Shown here one piece after another: positions 27,074 to 35,415 of a stretch of 64,000 nt of DNA. The notes under the pieces are model-generated. The model was not told the origin of the DNA and did no database searches. It saw only the letters and a program-made list of their open reading frames with translations. The position numbers were made by a program, and so were the translations under genes. This DNA is from Lysinibacillus parviboronicapiens (GTDB lineage: Bacteria > Bacillota > Bacilli > Bacillales_A > Planococcaceae): NCBI RefSeq assembly GCF_003049575.1, contig NZ_PYWI01000011.1, positions 87,685-151,684 on the forward strand, read 5' to 3'. The stretch's first letter is position 1. The number at the start of each line of letters is the position of its first letter.

Positions 27074-27739
27074 ATGAAAAGCAAATGGATTTCAGTTATG
27101 TTCGCAGCATTAGTACTAGCAGGCTGTGGCTCAGATGAAGCTGAAAAAGGTGAGAAAAAAGAACAAGTAGCTGGACAGGAAAGCGCAGCTAAAGAAAAAG
27201 TAGATAATAGCAAAGCGAATCTAGCTAAAATTTTTGCAGAAGGGTCATACAAAGCGGATGTTATGGCAATCGGTCTACCTGCAGATTTAAATGAAAAGAT
27301 GGAAAAAATCACAGAAACTATGCAGGCGTCTCTTGCGCAAAATGAAGAATGGTTTTCAGAAGTATTGGCTGGACTAGCTGAAGGAGAGATTCTTCCCTAC
27401 CATGAAAAACTAGGCATTACAGAAGAAGAATACAAGTTTTTACTTGAAGTGGAACAGTACTTCAAGCTTGGAAAAGTTGGCGAAAGCGACATTACCATTA
27501 CAACAGCTGATGAACAGACAACAGTACAAAATCCTACAGCTTCCATTGTTAAAGAGCTGACAATTAGTGCGGATGGCAACACGCTAACAAGCGATCTAGG
27601 TGACTTAACATATGTAGAGGAAATCGTAGCTTCTGATACGCAGAAAAATTACAGGCAGATGGAACGGTCACTCCTATCGTATGGGTGGAGAAAATACAAA
27701 ACAGGTCTTACAAATTTCAATTGGTCAGCTAGAGGATAG
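27074..27739 (+). pseudogene. Lipoprotein with probable frameshifted C-terminus
   Basis: The 221-residue frame starts with a lipoprotein signal: MKSKWISVMFAALVLAGC with lipobox LAGC, then a charged linker. The body to about residue 190 (ISADGNTLTSDLGDLTYVEE) is regular, but the last 25 residues (SYGWRKYKTGLTNFNWS) look like read-through in a wrong frame. Other frames give LQADGTVTPIVWVEK at about 27645-27690 and then QISIGQLEDSKKKVIYTELF to a TGA at 27810-27812, which would make a sensible ending. Two small indels, near the A run at 27642-27646 and near 27690-27705, explain this. Real decay or assembly error cannot be separated. Likely an envelope-anchored immunity or accessory protein. Confidence 0.65.
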
Positions 27740-27845
27740 TAAGAAAAAAGTTATTTATACAGAGTTGTTTGAGGAAGGACAAGAGAAAAAAGAAGAAATC
27801 CTTATGTTCTGATACAAGGCACTATAAATTTTCTAATCAACGTCT

Positions 27846-27927
27846 AGGCATTCACTCCACACGTTTGAGTTCTGTTTGTTAAGCAAGTAAAGAAACACTT
27901 CAAACGGACGCGAATGCACGATTCATA
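27846..27927. repeat. Imperfect inverted repeat before the PAAR-like gene
   Basis: GCATTCACTCCACACGTTTG (around 27849) is matched in reverse by CAAACGGACGCGAATGC (around 27902), leaving about 35 bases of loop. It could fold in the transcript leader of the PAAR/spike 2/toxin cassette; no T run follows, so it is not an ordinary terminator. Confidence 0.4.
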
Positions 27928-27945
27928 TAGAAAGGAAGGTTCTCG

Positions 27946-28353
27946 ATGGCAGACGAAATGCAAACAAAGGGCGACGAGCAGCGCAGTTATGTAGTAGCAG
28001 GCGCCAAATTATCATGCTCTCAGGGAGATCAAACAAGTAGTTTACAGATGCCCGTAAGCCACGGCGTTTACGTGAAGAACAAGGCACAGATGAATACGAT
28101 GGATTTTAAACCGGGTGTCAATATTCAACCCTTTGGTTTATGCCAAACATTATCCAATCCAACGGTCGCAGCAGCTACAGCAGCGAATAACGGTGTCCTG
28201 ACACCAATGCCCTGCACACCTGTTATCACGATGCCATGGATTAATGGCAAAGCAGATCAGTTGATTGAGAAATCCCCCGCGCTCATCAATCAATCTATCA
28301 ATATGTGCCTCTATTGCGGGACCATTAAAGTAGAAGATGATGGTCAAGAATAA
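27946..28353 (+). CDS. DUF4280 PAAR-like spike-tip protein
   Basis: 135 residues. Characteristic strings of DUF4280: VVAGAKLSCSQGDQTSSLQM, NTMDFKPGVNIQPFGLC, LTPMPCTPVITMPWINGKAD and MCLYCGTIKV. Cysteines are spread as expected for the family. DUF4280 proteins are taken to cap VgrG spikes like PAAR proteins. AGAAAGGAAGG ribosome site. It starts the second cassette: PAAR, spike 2, toxin, immunity. Confidence 0.88.
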   Translation: MADEMQTKGDEQRSYVVAGAKLSCSQGDQTSSLQMPVSHGVYVKNKAQMNTMDFKPGVNIQPFGLCQTLSNPTVAAATAANNGVLTPMPCTPVITMPWINGKADQLIEKSPALINQSINMCLYCGTIKVEDDGQE

Positions 28354-28386
28354 GCCGTCATCCCCTGCGGAAAGAAGGGAATTCAT

Positions 28387-29925
28387 GTGAAGACGTATGA
28401 GGAAGTGATTGGGTACGGAGAACTCGATCTCGTATCCCCCTATGAAGTCCAGACGTTGCATGATATCAGCCTGATACAAACCGTTAATGACCATGCAAGG
28501 TTATCCATTACGGGAATCATCCCCGAGGAAAAGAAAGATAGCTGTCTGCAGCTTGCTAGTAGTGCAGATCGTATAGAGCTCTACCAAAAGAACAATGGCC
28601 AGCGCGTGCGCCCACTTTTTAAAGGACAAGTAACCGAAGTGGCGGTGCGTATGGTAAGAGGCGTCTATCAAATCGAACTTGAAGCTGTGTCGTCAACATT
28701 CACGTTAGATTGTAAACGAAATGCGCGTTCCTTCCAGCACGATAAGCTGACGTATAGTAAAATGCTTGAGCAAGTGCTCGCTGCTCATCCCGGAGCGGAC
28801 GTCATAGATACGGCGTCAAAGGCTACTCCTATCAAGCAGTTTATATTACAATATAAGGAGACAGACTGGCAGTTCTTACAGCGTATGGCCTCTCATTTTC
28901 GCACGGTCCTGGTACCCGCAGTAGATGCCGATACGCCTAAGCTTTGGTTTGGTCTGCCGGAAGGACAACTAGAACAGCTGTCTGCTACTAGCTATACCAT
29001 CGCTAAGGACCGCTCCATCTATTTACATACGCTACACAATGACATCGAACGACCGATGGAGGAGCGAGATACGGTATCGTATATAATTGAATCGAAAAAG
29101 ACATTAGCACTCGGTGACCGTGTCCTGATCCAAAACAAGGAGCTAGTCGTGGCAAAGTCCATTGCCCGCATGCAACGAGGTGTGCTTAGTTATGAATACC
29201 ATTTGCTGTCGGAGGCAGGCATTCGCCAAGGGCGACTCAGCATTCCCTCGCTTCCAGGCACAGCGATTGAAGGGACCGTCTTAGAGGTAAAGAAGGATCA
29301 AGTGCGACTGCATCTAGCGATTGATGAGGCGCAAATGAAGGAAGAAGCCACATGGTTTTCACTGGCTGCGCCGTATACAGCCGAGGGGCATAGCGGTTTT
29401 TACAGTCCACCGGAAATCGGCGATAGCGTCCATCTGGCCTTCCCGAATCACCGAGAGGAAACAGCGGTTGTCCGCCACAGTGTTCGCAAAGGCGGCGATG
29501 CCAACCCTAAAATAGCCGACCCCAAAACGGCTTATTGGGGTACACCAAAAGGCAAAGACATGAAACTCGACCCACAATCTGTGACCTTTACTGCCAAGGA
29601 AGGCGCCGTTTTCCTGCAGTTAAACCAGGACAGTGGAATTGAGGTGCATAGTAACCATCCGCTTACACTCAAGGCCAATGACAATATCACCTTTGCGAGT
29701 AAAACCATCGCCATTAGCGCCACAGAATCCATGCGCTTAACCTGTGGCTCCAGCAGTATCGTGCTCGATGGCATTACCGATATGCAGGGACAGGTTGTTG
29801 AAATGGAGGGCTCCATCAAGGCACCTGTCCCTGCATCAAGTGCATCCGAAGAGGGTAACGGAGACGACCTTGAATCCGCTCTCGACGTCATGGGCATGAT
29901 TCCCCTCGCAGGGGGTGGTGCGTAA
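28387..29925 (+). CDS. VgrG/gpD-like spike protein 2
   Basis: 512 residues from a GTG, homologous to spike 1 through the whole length (NDHARLSITGIIPEEKKDSC, FKGQVTEVAVRMVRGVYQIE, YKETDWQFLQRMASHF, YTAEGHSGFYSPPEIGDSVH). The C-terminus is about 35 residues longer, with an acidic tail EEGNGDDLESALDVMG ending AGGGA, possibly the docking tail for the toxin. GC content is higher than in spike 1 and codon use differs, suggesting separate acquisition. The stop overlaps the toxin start (TAATG). Its last 290 codons are duplicated almost exactly at 32328-33207. Confidence 0.88.
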   Translation: MKTYEEVIGYGELDLVSPYEVQTLHDISLIQTVNDHARLSITGIIPEEKKDSCLQLASSADRIELYQKNNGQRVRPLFKGQVTEVAVRMVRGVYQIELEAVSSTFTLDCKRNARSFQHDKLTYSKMLEQVLAAHPGADVIDTASKATPIKQFILQYKETDWQFLQRMASHFRTVLVPAVDADTPKLWFGLPEGQLEQLSATSYTIAKDRSIYLHTLHNDIERPMEERDTVSYIIESKKTLALGDRVLIQNKELVVAKSIARMQRGVLSYEYHLLSEAGIRQGRLSIPSLPGTAIEGTVLEVKKDQVRLHLAIDEAQMKEEATWFSLAAPYTAEGHSGFYSPPEIGDSVHLAFPNHREETAVVRHSVRKGGDANPKIADPKTAYWGTPKGKDMKLDPQSVTFTAKEGAVFLQLNQDSGIEVHSNHPLTLKANDNITFASKTIAISATESMRLTCGSSSIVLDGITDMQGQVVEMEGSIKAPVPASSASEEGNGDDLESALDVMGMIPLAGGGA

Positions 29926-30222
29926 TGGCGAAGAAAGGCAAAGGTGGGAAAGGCAAGGGCTTCTTCGGATCGATAGGCAGTTTTCTTGGGAGTATCCCAG
30001 CTGTCGGCAAAGTCAAGAACGCCGCCAAGTCTGTAAAAAAGAAAATCAAAAATACGAAAAAGAAACTGAAAAAAGCTATAAAAAAGGCCAAGAAAAAACT
30101 AAAGAAAAAGCTCAAGAAAAAGATTGGGAAAGTATTTACAAAAGCCAGGAAGCTTAAAAATAATCTATCTAAAAGTAAAATGGTGAAGAAGTTTAAGCGG
30201 GCTGCCAAGAAAGTAGTACTTG
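29046..30222 (+). repeat. Near-identical 1.18-kb direct repeat, copy 1 (spike 2 end plus toxin start)
   Basis: Matches 32328-33504 with a fixed offset of 3282 bases. Left boundary is around GAAC(G/T)ACCGATGGAGGAG, where copy 2 has a one-base deletion and some mismatches; from about 29066 to 30200 I see no difference until GCGGGCTGCC versus GCGGACTGCC, and similarity stops after AAGAAAGTAGTACTTG. It spans the spike C-terminal region and the first roughly 100 codons of the toxin. Confidence 0.95.
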
Positions 30223-31565
30223 CAACGAAAAAGGTTGCAAGTAAAGCGAAAAGTGCAGCAAAAGCGGCTACAAAGGCGGTTAAGCAGACAGCGAAGAAAG
30301 TGGCAACAGCAGTTAAGTCGGTTGATATCAAACAAGCAATATCAACCGCTGTTGATTTTATCCCTATTGTTGGCAATGTCAAATCAGCCTACGAAGCAAT
30401 TGTCGGAAAAGACCCATTCACTGGACAGAAATTAGCGCCATGGGAACGAGCAGTAGCAGCAGCGGGCATCATAGGTGGACCAGTGGTCAAAGGTGCGAAG
30501 CACGCAGCAAAAATTGGAGGAGCAGCAGTCAACGGTATTGCTAAGACTGGGAAAAAAGGAGTCCCGACTAAAGTGCCAGCAAAACCGCCAGCAAAGCCGA
30601 ATCCAACAAGTAGCAAGAAGGCAGCAACTCCATCACCAAAGTCGAATCCAACAAGTAGCAAGAAGGCGGCAACACCACCACCAAAGTCAAATCCAACAAG
30701 TGGAAATAAGGCAGCGGCAGCAGCATTACCGAAAAAAACAAATCCAACGGGTGGTACAAAAGTATCGACAACACCGCCGAAAAAACCGAATCCAAAAGAT
30801 ACGGTTCAACCGAAAGTGGCGTATAAAGAACCACCAAAGAGCAATTCTCAGGTAAATAGTCTACCAAAGGCTGTAGGTATGGAAACAACGCCTAAATCCA
30901 TTGCGAAGATACCGACACCAAAAGCAGCAAGTAAAAGTGAAGCGCAAGTAATTAGTTTTCCGAAGGCAGTAGGCGAATCGGGATCAACACCACGTCCAAC
31001 TCCAAAGAATAATTCAATGCCGCCTACAAAGAGTGTAGAGACTAAGGGTGACATAACTAAAACATCAGCTCATGAAGAGGTAATGTATGGTGATCATTTC
31101 ACAAAGAATGGTAGAAAAAAAGTTTTAAAACCAAATGTAGAATACAAATCACCAGATGGTTATACTTATCGTACGGATAGCAATGGACGTATTACCGAAT
31201 GTGAGGGAACGCTTACACTAGGTACAGCAGATCGAAATCCATACGCGCAGAGGACAGTGGGAGGAAAAGACAGATTACCTGATGACGACGGTGGACACTT
31301 AATAGGAGCACAGTTTAAAGGGCCAAAGGATATTGATAACCTAGTTCCACAAAATAGCCAGATTAACCGTTCTGGCGGTGAATGGTTCAATATGGAGACT
31401 GAATGGGCAAATGCATTGAAAGAAACACCTCCGAAAAAAGTTACTGTACAAATTGAACCGATCTATTCGGGTAATTCAATGAGACCAGATTCATTCAAAG
31501 TCAATTATCAAATAGGCAACAAAAGAGCAGTTTCTAAAAGAATATTAAATCAATCGGGAGGTTAA
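29925..31565 (+). CDS. Polymorphic toxin 1: Lys-rich head, PT-TG-like region, DNA/RNA nuclease tip
   Basis: 546 residues. Residues 1-12 are KGKGGKGKG-like, 13-30 hydrophobic (FFGSIGSFLGSIPAVG), 30-130 extremely Lys/Ala-rich (about 40 percent Lys in the first 90). Residues about 140-200 carry a pre-toxin-TG-like segment (DFIPIVGNVKSAYEAIVGKD, then TGQKLAPWERAVAAAGII). Then comes a Pro/Lys/Thr linker with 15-residue repeats (NPTSSKKAATPPPKS). From about 385 to the end lies a non-specific endonuclease domain of the NS_2 type: DDDGGHLIGAQFKGPKDIDN, NLVPQNSQINR and GGEWFNMETEWANAL, with His of DGGH as likely catalytic base. Injected effector; start coupled to spike 2. Confidence 0.88.
   Translation: MAKKGKGGKGKGFFGSIGSFLGSIPAVGKVKNAAKSVKKKIKNTKKKLKKAIKKAKKKLKKKLKKKIGKVFTKARKLKNNLSKSKMVKKFKRAAKKVVLATKKVASKAKSAAKAATKAVKQTAKKVATAVKSVDIKQAISTAVDFIPIVGNVKSAYEAIVGKDPFTGQKLAPWERAVAAAGIIGGPVVKGAKHAAKIGGAAVNGIAKTGKKGVPTKVPAKPPAKPNPTSSKKAATPSPKSNPTSSKKAATPPPKSNPTSGNKAAAAALPKKTNPTGGTKVSTTPPKKPNPKDTVQPKVAYKEPPKSNSQVNSLPKAVGMETTPKSIAKIPTPKAASKSEAQVISFPKAVGESGSTPRPTPKNNSMPPTKSVETKGDITKTSAHEEVMYGDHFTKNGRKKVLKPNVEYKSPDGYTYRTDSNGRITECEGTLTLGTADRNPYAQRTVGGKDRLPDDDGGHLIGAQFKGPKDIDNLVPQNSQINRSGGEWFNMETEWANALKETPPKKVTVQIEPIYSGNSMRPDSFKVNYQIGNKRAVSKRILNQSGG
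30596..30720 (+). repeat. In-frame 45-base tandem repeat in the toxin 1 linker
   Basis: Two full and one partial copy of AATCCAACAAGTAGCAAGAA-type units encode NPTSSKKAATPSPKS, NPTSSKKAATPPPKS and a diverged NPTSGNKAA copy. Because the unit is a multiple of three, slippage would change linker length without breaking the toxin. Confidence 0.8.
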
Positions 31566-31569
31566 TGAG

Positions 31570-32049
31570 ATGGAAAAGAAGATGAATAATTTATATAGAA
31601 TAATTGCAGAAACTATAGATCAAATGATACCGGTTAAATGGGAAGATTTCTATTTTAATGGTGAGGTGGAAAATGGAGAAGGAGGGGTTTTCTTTTTCTT
31701 TAAGCCTATAAATGAGAACGATTATGTTTATTCTTTAGACATACCAATCAGATACAATATTAATTCGGATGAATATACTCAATTAGAGAATAAAATGTTT
31801 AAAGTTACAAATGATCTGAAGAATTTATTTTTAGAAAATGGACAAGAGCCTTGGTTTTCAATAACTATGAAACTTACATCTGAAGGAAAGTTAAATATAG
31901 AATATGATTATACAAAATGGAGAGAATCAAACTTTGGTCCTTCAGATAGGTTGGAATATTGGGAAAGTAAGTATCTGAATAATATCCCACAAGATGAAAG
32001 TGATAGAATTAAAATTGATAGAATGAAGGAATTTGAAAATAATAATTGA
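31570..32049 (+). CDS. Immunity protein 1, YezG/DUF600-like
   Basis: 159 residues, cytosolic. N-terminus NNLYRIIAETIDQMIPVKWE with FYFNGEVENGEGGVFFFFKP and the C-terminal FGPSDRLEYWESKYLNNIPQ follow the YezG (DUF600) pattern. In B. subtilis YezG neutralises YeeF, whose tip is the same nuclease type as toxin 1, so the pairing supports both calls. Ribosome site GGGAGG 8 bases before the ATG, 4 bases after the toxin stop. Much more AT-rich than the toxin N-terminal part. Confidence 0.85.
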   Translation: MEKKMNNLYRIIAETIDQMIPVKWEDFYFNGEVENGEGGVFFFFKPINENDYVYSLDIPIRYNINSDEYTQLENKMFKVTNDLKNLFLENGQEPWFSITMKLTSEGKLNIEYDYTKWRESNFGPSDRLEYWESKYLNNIPQDESDRIKIDRMKEFENNN

Positions 32050-32061
32050 AGGATAATTTCA

Positions 32062-32205
32062 GGTGGTTTATCCAAAATTTTGTGCGAATTCATATTAATA
32101 CCTCAACAATATGATTGCACAATATCCCTAGTAACCTGTGAAGCACTTCATAATATAGTGAGTGGTATAAAATTAGAAGTTATTACTATTGAAAATAAAG
32201 GATAA
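32062..32205 (+). pseudogene. Remnant of an immunity-like gene
   Basis: An open stretch without its own start encodes SGGLSKILCEFILIPQQYDC and then TISLVTCEALHNIVSGIKLE to a TAA at 32203. It looks like the last 45 or so residues of a protein. Together with its place between immunity 1 and the duplicated spike end it is most simply the tail of a lost immunity gene. No family is recognised. The rest of the gap to 32328 holds an inverted repeat (TTCATCC...GGATGAA, 32275-32313) and nothing else. Confidence 0.4.
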
Positions 32206-32327
32206 ATGAGATTTATAATCTAGCTTTTAGTGATAATCCTTCTAAGACTTTCCTAATTAAGAAAGAATGAAATATTCATCCCATACTACCTTTTATGGTT
32301 CGTATAGGATGAATATTTTTATTTACA

Positions 32328-33504
32328 CTGAACTACCGATGGAGGAGGGGATACGGTATCGTATATAATTGAATCGAAAAAGACATTAGCACTCGGTGAC
32401 CGTGTCCTGATCCAAAACAAGGAGCTAGTCGTGGCAAAGTCCATTGCCCGCATGCAACGAGGTGTGCTTAGTTATGAATACCATTTGCTGTCGGAGGCAG
32501 GCATTCGCCAAGGGCGACTCAGCATTCCCTCGCTTCCAGGCACAGCGATTGAAGGGACCGTCTTAGAGGTAAAGAAGGATCAAGTGCGACTGCATCTAGC
32601 GATTGATGAGGCGCAAATGAAGGAAGAAGCCACATGGTTTTCACTGGCTGCGCCGTATACAGCCGAGGGGCATAGCGGTTTTTACAGTCCACCGGAAATC
32701 GGCGATAGCGTCCATCTGGCCTTCCCGAATCACCGAGAGGAAACAGCGGTTGTCCGCCACAGTGTTCGCAAAGGCGGCGATGCCAACCCTAAAATAGCCG
32801 ACCCCAAAACGGCTTATTGGGGTACACCAAAAGGCAAAGACATGAAACTCGACCCACAATCTGTGACCTTTACTGCCAAGGAAGGCGCCGTTTTCCTGCA
32901 GTTAAACCAGGACAGTGGAATTGAGGTGCATAGTAACCATCCGCTTACACTCAAGGCCAATGACAATATCACCTTTGCGAGTAAAACCATCGCCATTAGC
33001 GCCACAGAATCCATGCGCTTAACCTGTGGCTCCAGCAGTATCGTGCTCGATGGCATTACCGATATGCAGGGACAGGTTGTTGAAATGGAGGGCTCCATCA
33101 AGGCACCTGTCCCTGCATCAAGTGCATCCGAAGAGGGTAACGGAGACGACCTTGAATCCGCTCTCGACGTCATGGGCATGATTCCCCTCGCAGGGGGTGG
33201 TGCGTAATGGCGAAGAAAGGCAAAGGTGGGAAAGGCAAGGGCTTCTTCGGATCGATAGGCAGTTTTCTTGGGAGTATCCCAGCTGTCGGCAAAGTCAAGA
33301 ACGCCGCCAAGTCTGTAAAAAAGAAAATCAAAAATACGAAAAAGAAACTGAAAAAAGCTATAAAAAAGGCCAAGAAAAAACTAAAGAAAAAGCTCAAGAA
33401 AAAGATTGGGAAAGTATTTACAAAAGCCAGGAAGCTTAAAAATAATCTATCTAAAAGTAAAATGGTGAAGAAGTTTAAGCGGACTGCCAAGAAAGTAGTA
33501 CTTG
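32328..33504 (+). repeat. Near-identical 1.18-kb direct repeat, copy 2
   Basis: Second copy of 29046-30222, offset 3282 bases. It begins inside the spike C-terminal domain, not at a gene start, and continues through the first roughly 100 codons of toxin 2. This gives a homologous tract upstream of a different toxin tip. Confidence 0.95.
32329..33207 (+). pseudogene. 5'-truncated duplicate of spike 2 (VgrG-like C-terminal region)
   Basis: Encodes the final approximately 285 residues of spike 2 with no visible amino-acid change from 32353 onward, beginning near MEER and YIIESKKTLALGDRV of the parent. A one-base deletion near 32346 and the missing 1.1 kb remove the N-terminal gp27-like part. 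A GTG at 32431 could start a 258-residue OB/beta-helix fragment, but no good ribosome site precedes it. It is better read as the recombination arm that keeps toxin 2 attached to a spike-like junction. Confidence 0.9.
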
Positions 33505-34427
33505 TAGCGAAGCAGGCGGCAAAGAAAACCTATACCCAGGTAAAACAAGCCGTGAAGGAAGTAAAAGCGAAGGTGAAAGAAACAGTAGTACCATTAAAAC
33601 CTTCGAAAGCCAAGATAGAAAAAGTATCCAAAAAAGTTGGTCATAAAATTGAAGGGGAAGCAGAATTAAATAAATTCTTTGACGAGTACCTTAAAGACCG
33701 AAAGACGTTTGGACCAATAGGAAACAAATACTCTGTTAACGATGGCAATCCACTGACAACTTTACAGGACAAGCGTAAAGTTCTGAGTGCTCCTTCTACA
33801 GTAAATCCAGATGGTTTAGCTCCATATGCAATGTTTGGTTACAAAATGTTTATCGAAGATTTTGCCACATTAGCGAATCCAAACGCGACACTTCGAGAAC
33901 AAAATGAAGCAACGCTTTCCTTGCTCAGCCCTTTTGGTAAGGCAGCAAAAGGAAAAAAAGCGATGGAATCCTTAAAAGATATGGGAAAAGGTTTGGAAGC
34001 TGCTCAGGATATCACTAAAAACGCAAACAAGGGGAAGGATGCTCAAAAAGCCACTCAGAAAGAAAAAGAGCAACTTGGCGAGTATGCGAAGAGTCTTGAT
34101 AAGGGTACGGGTAAAGGTACGGGTAAAGGTGATGACTTTGCAAAAGAGCCATTTGTACCTGATGAATATTGGCAAAGGAAAGCACCCGATAATGCAACGC
34201 CAGGTTCAAAAATAGAGCATTACAGAGATTATAAGGGAAAAGAAGAAAAATCCACTGTAATTTATGATGACTTCGGTAGTCAACATTATCGGGTAGATCA
34301 TGCGGACCATAGTATGCCACTAGACCATTCCGTCCCACATTTACATGAACGTAAATTTGACGACCCTGGATACTCTGAAAAGGGTAAGGAATTCAGGTAT
34401 AATTTTTTTGAGGAGAAAGAGAAATGA
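33207..34427 (+). CDS. Polymorphic toxin 2: same Lys-rich head, different tip
   Basis: 406 residues. Residues 1-98 equal toxin 1 with one or two changes; then the Lys-rich helix continues differently (AKQAAKKTYTQVKQAVKEV). A middle region has GPIGNKYSVNDGNPLTTLQD and GLAPYAMFGYKMFIEDFATL, a GTGKGTGKGDD linker, and a tip from about 310: TPGSKIEHYRDYKGKEEKS, YRVDHADHSMPLDHSVPHLH and ERKFDDPGYSEKGKEFR. The Asp/His-rich stretch DHADH...DHSVPHLH looks like a metal or catalytic site of a nuclease-type toxin (a Ntox24-like family is possible, not shown). The gene is intact but lacks a full spike gene upstream. Confidence 0.82.
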   Translation: MAKKGKGGKGKGFFGSIGSFLGSIPAVGKVKNAAKSVKKKIKNTKKKLKKAIKKAKKKLKKKLKKKIGKVFTKARKLKNNLSKSKMVKKFKRTAKKVVLVAKQAAKKTYTQVKQAVKEVKAKVKETVVPLKPSKAKIEKVSKKVGHKIEGEAELNKFFDEYLKDRKTFGPIGNKYSVNDGNPLTTLQDKRKVLSAPSTVNPDGLAPYAMFGYKMFIEDFATLANPNATLREQNEATLSLLSPFGKAAKGKKAMESLKDMGKGLEAAQDITKNANKGKDAQKATQKEKEQLGEYAKSLDKGTGKGTGKGDDFAKEPFVPDEYWQRKAPDNATPGSKIEHYRDYKGKEEKSTVIYDDFGSQHYRVDHADHSMPLDHSVPHLHERKFDDPGYSEKGKEFRYNFFEEKEK

Positions 34428-34807
34428 TAAATGAGTGGTATGAAGGAACAGAGTTAGAAAATAAAATTCCTAATTTCAAATCAACTGATGTTAAATTTAT
34501 TACTGATTTCCATTATTTTATTGGATACAATTCTTATTATGATCAAGTTTCATTTTTAGAAATTAGCTTTTTATTAGAAGTCGATAGTCGGAAGTTTATT
34601 TTGAAAATGAAGTTTAATGATGTTACTACTTTAGATTTATTAGGATTTGGAAATAGTTATAATCAAATAACAGGCTTTAGAATTAATAATTTGAAAGATA
34701 AAGGTTTTGAATTACCAAAAAAATATTTAGTAGAAGATTATGAGAATAACATTATTAAGTTTTTCTGTGCAAGCTTTGAAGTGTTGTCAGTAGTAGAAAC
34801 TTCTTAA
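34424..34807 (+). CDS. Probable immunity protein 2
   Basis: 127 residues, start coupled to toxin 2 by ATGA. Starts MINEWYEGTELENKIPNF, rich in aromatic and acidic residues, no membrane helix. I do not recognise the family. Overlap with the toxin, small size, low GC and absence of any other domain make it the cognate immunity protein by context. Confidence 0.75.
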   Translation: MINEWYEGTELENKIPNFKSTDVKFITDFHYFIGYNSYYDQVSFLEISFLLEVDSRKFILKMKFNDVTTLDLLGFGNSYNQITGFRINNLKDKGFELPKKYLVEDYENNIIKFFCASFEVLSVVETS

Positions 34808-35415
34808 TTATAAGATACTTATTTACTAGCTGTAATTCATAATGAGAGTTTACACAGGCAGTACTATCATGGTGTTTTATTTTACATCTGGGAGAACTGG
34901 GCGAAATGAAATTTTTAAGTTAAGTGAAGTATGATATGGAATAACTACAAACTATCGAGAATGACAAAGCTCTTGGCGATAAACAAGGATATAAATAGTT
35001 TTTTAATTGTGTACAGTTAAAGATATCCTTGAATTTGAATTAATAACCCATGAAGGCTAGACCATCAAGGAGTGCTATTTTAACAATTAAGCAATAAGAG
35101 CGAGAATAGGCGAGATGACAATTTATTTACAAGGACAACTTATGGGTGGCATAAGCAACAAACACACGAGATTAAACAAGCTAAAGGGTTTAAACGTTAC
35201 AATTGCCATGTGGTAAAAAAGATGCCATACTGTCAATACTAAACTAACTTATAAACTTGCAAATATTAATAAACTTAGAAAATTTATAAACTTAAAGCAC
35301 TTGATTGTCTATAACAGCCGACAAGTGTTTTTTTGCATGTTTAAATACGGATTACCTCAATAGAGTATATCGATAGATTATGATCGAAATAATAATAGTT
35401 GAAAGGAGTACAGAA
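34808..35415. other. Gene-poor spacer after toxin 2 cassette
   Basis: About 600 bases with no intact gene in either strand. It ends in a terminator-like hairpin at 35297-35334. Short open stretches without starts suggest eroded toxin or immunity sequence, but I could not identify any. Confidence 0.5.
35297..35334 (+). terminator. Terminator in the immunity array
   Basis: AGCACTTGATTGTC and GACAAGTGT pair around ATAACAGCC, followed by TTTTTTTGC. It closes the toxin 2/immunity 2 segment. Confidence 0.7.

Noticed and set aside
29888..30382. 164-codon Phe/Leu-rich frame on the minus strand opposite the toxin head
   Set aside because: It is the antisense of the Lys-rich coding region (AAA/AAG read as TTT/CTT) and recurs in copy 2 for the same reason.
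30475..30855. 126-codon frame inside toxin 1
   Set aside because: Shadow of the repeated Pro/Lys/Thr linker in another frame.
32431..33207. A functional second spike gene
   Set aside because: It lacks the N-terminal gp27-like half and a ribosome site, and its front carries a one-base deletion relative to the parent; listed as a truncated duplicate.
29925..34427. LXG/type VII toxin system
   Set aside because: Toxin N-termini are Lys-rich and coupled to a VgrG-like spike, with no LXG or WXG100 domain and no EssC nearby, although toxin tip 1 and the YezG-like immunity protein also occur in LXG systems.
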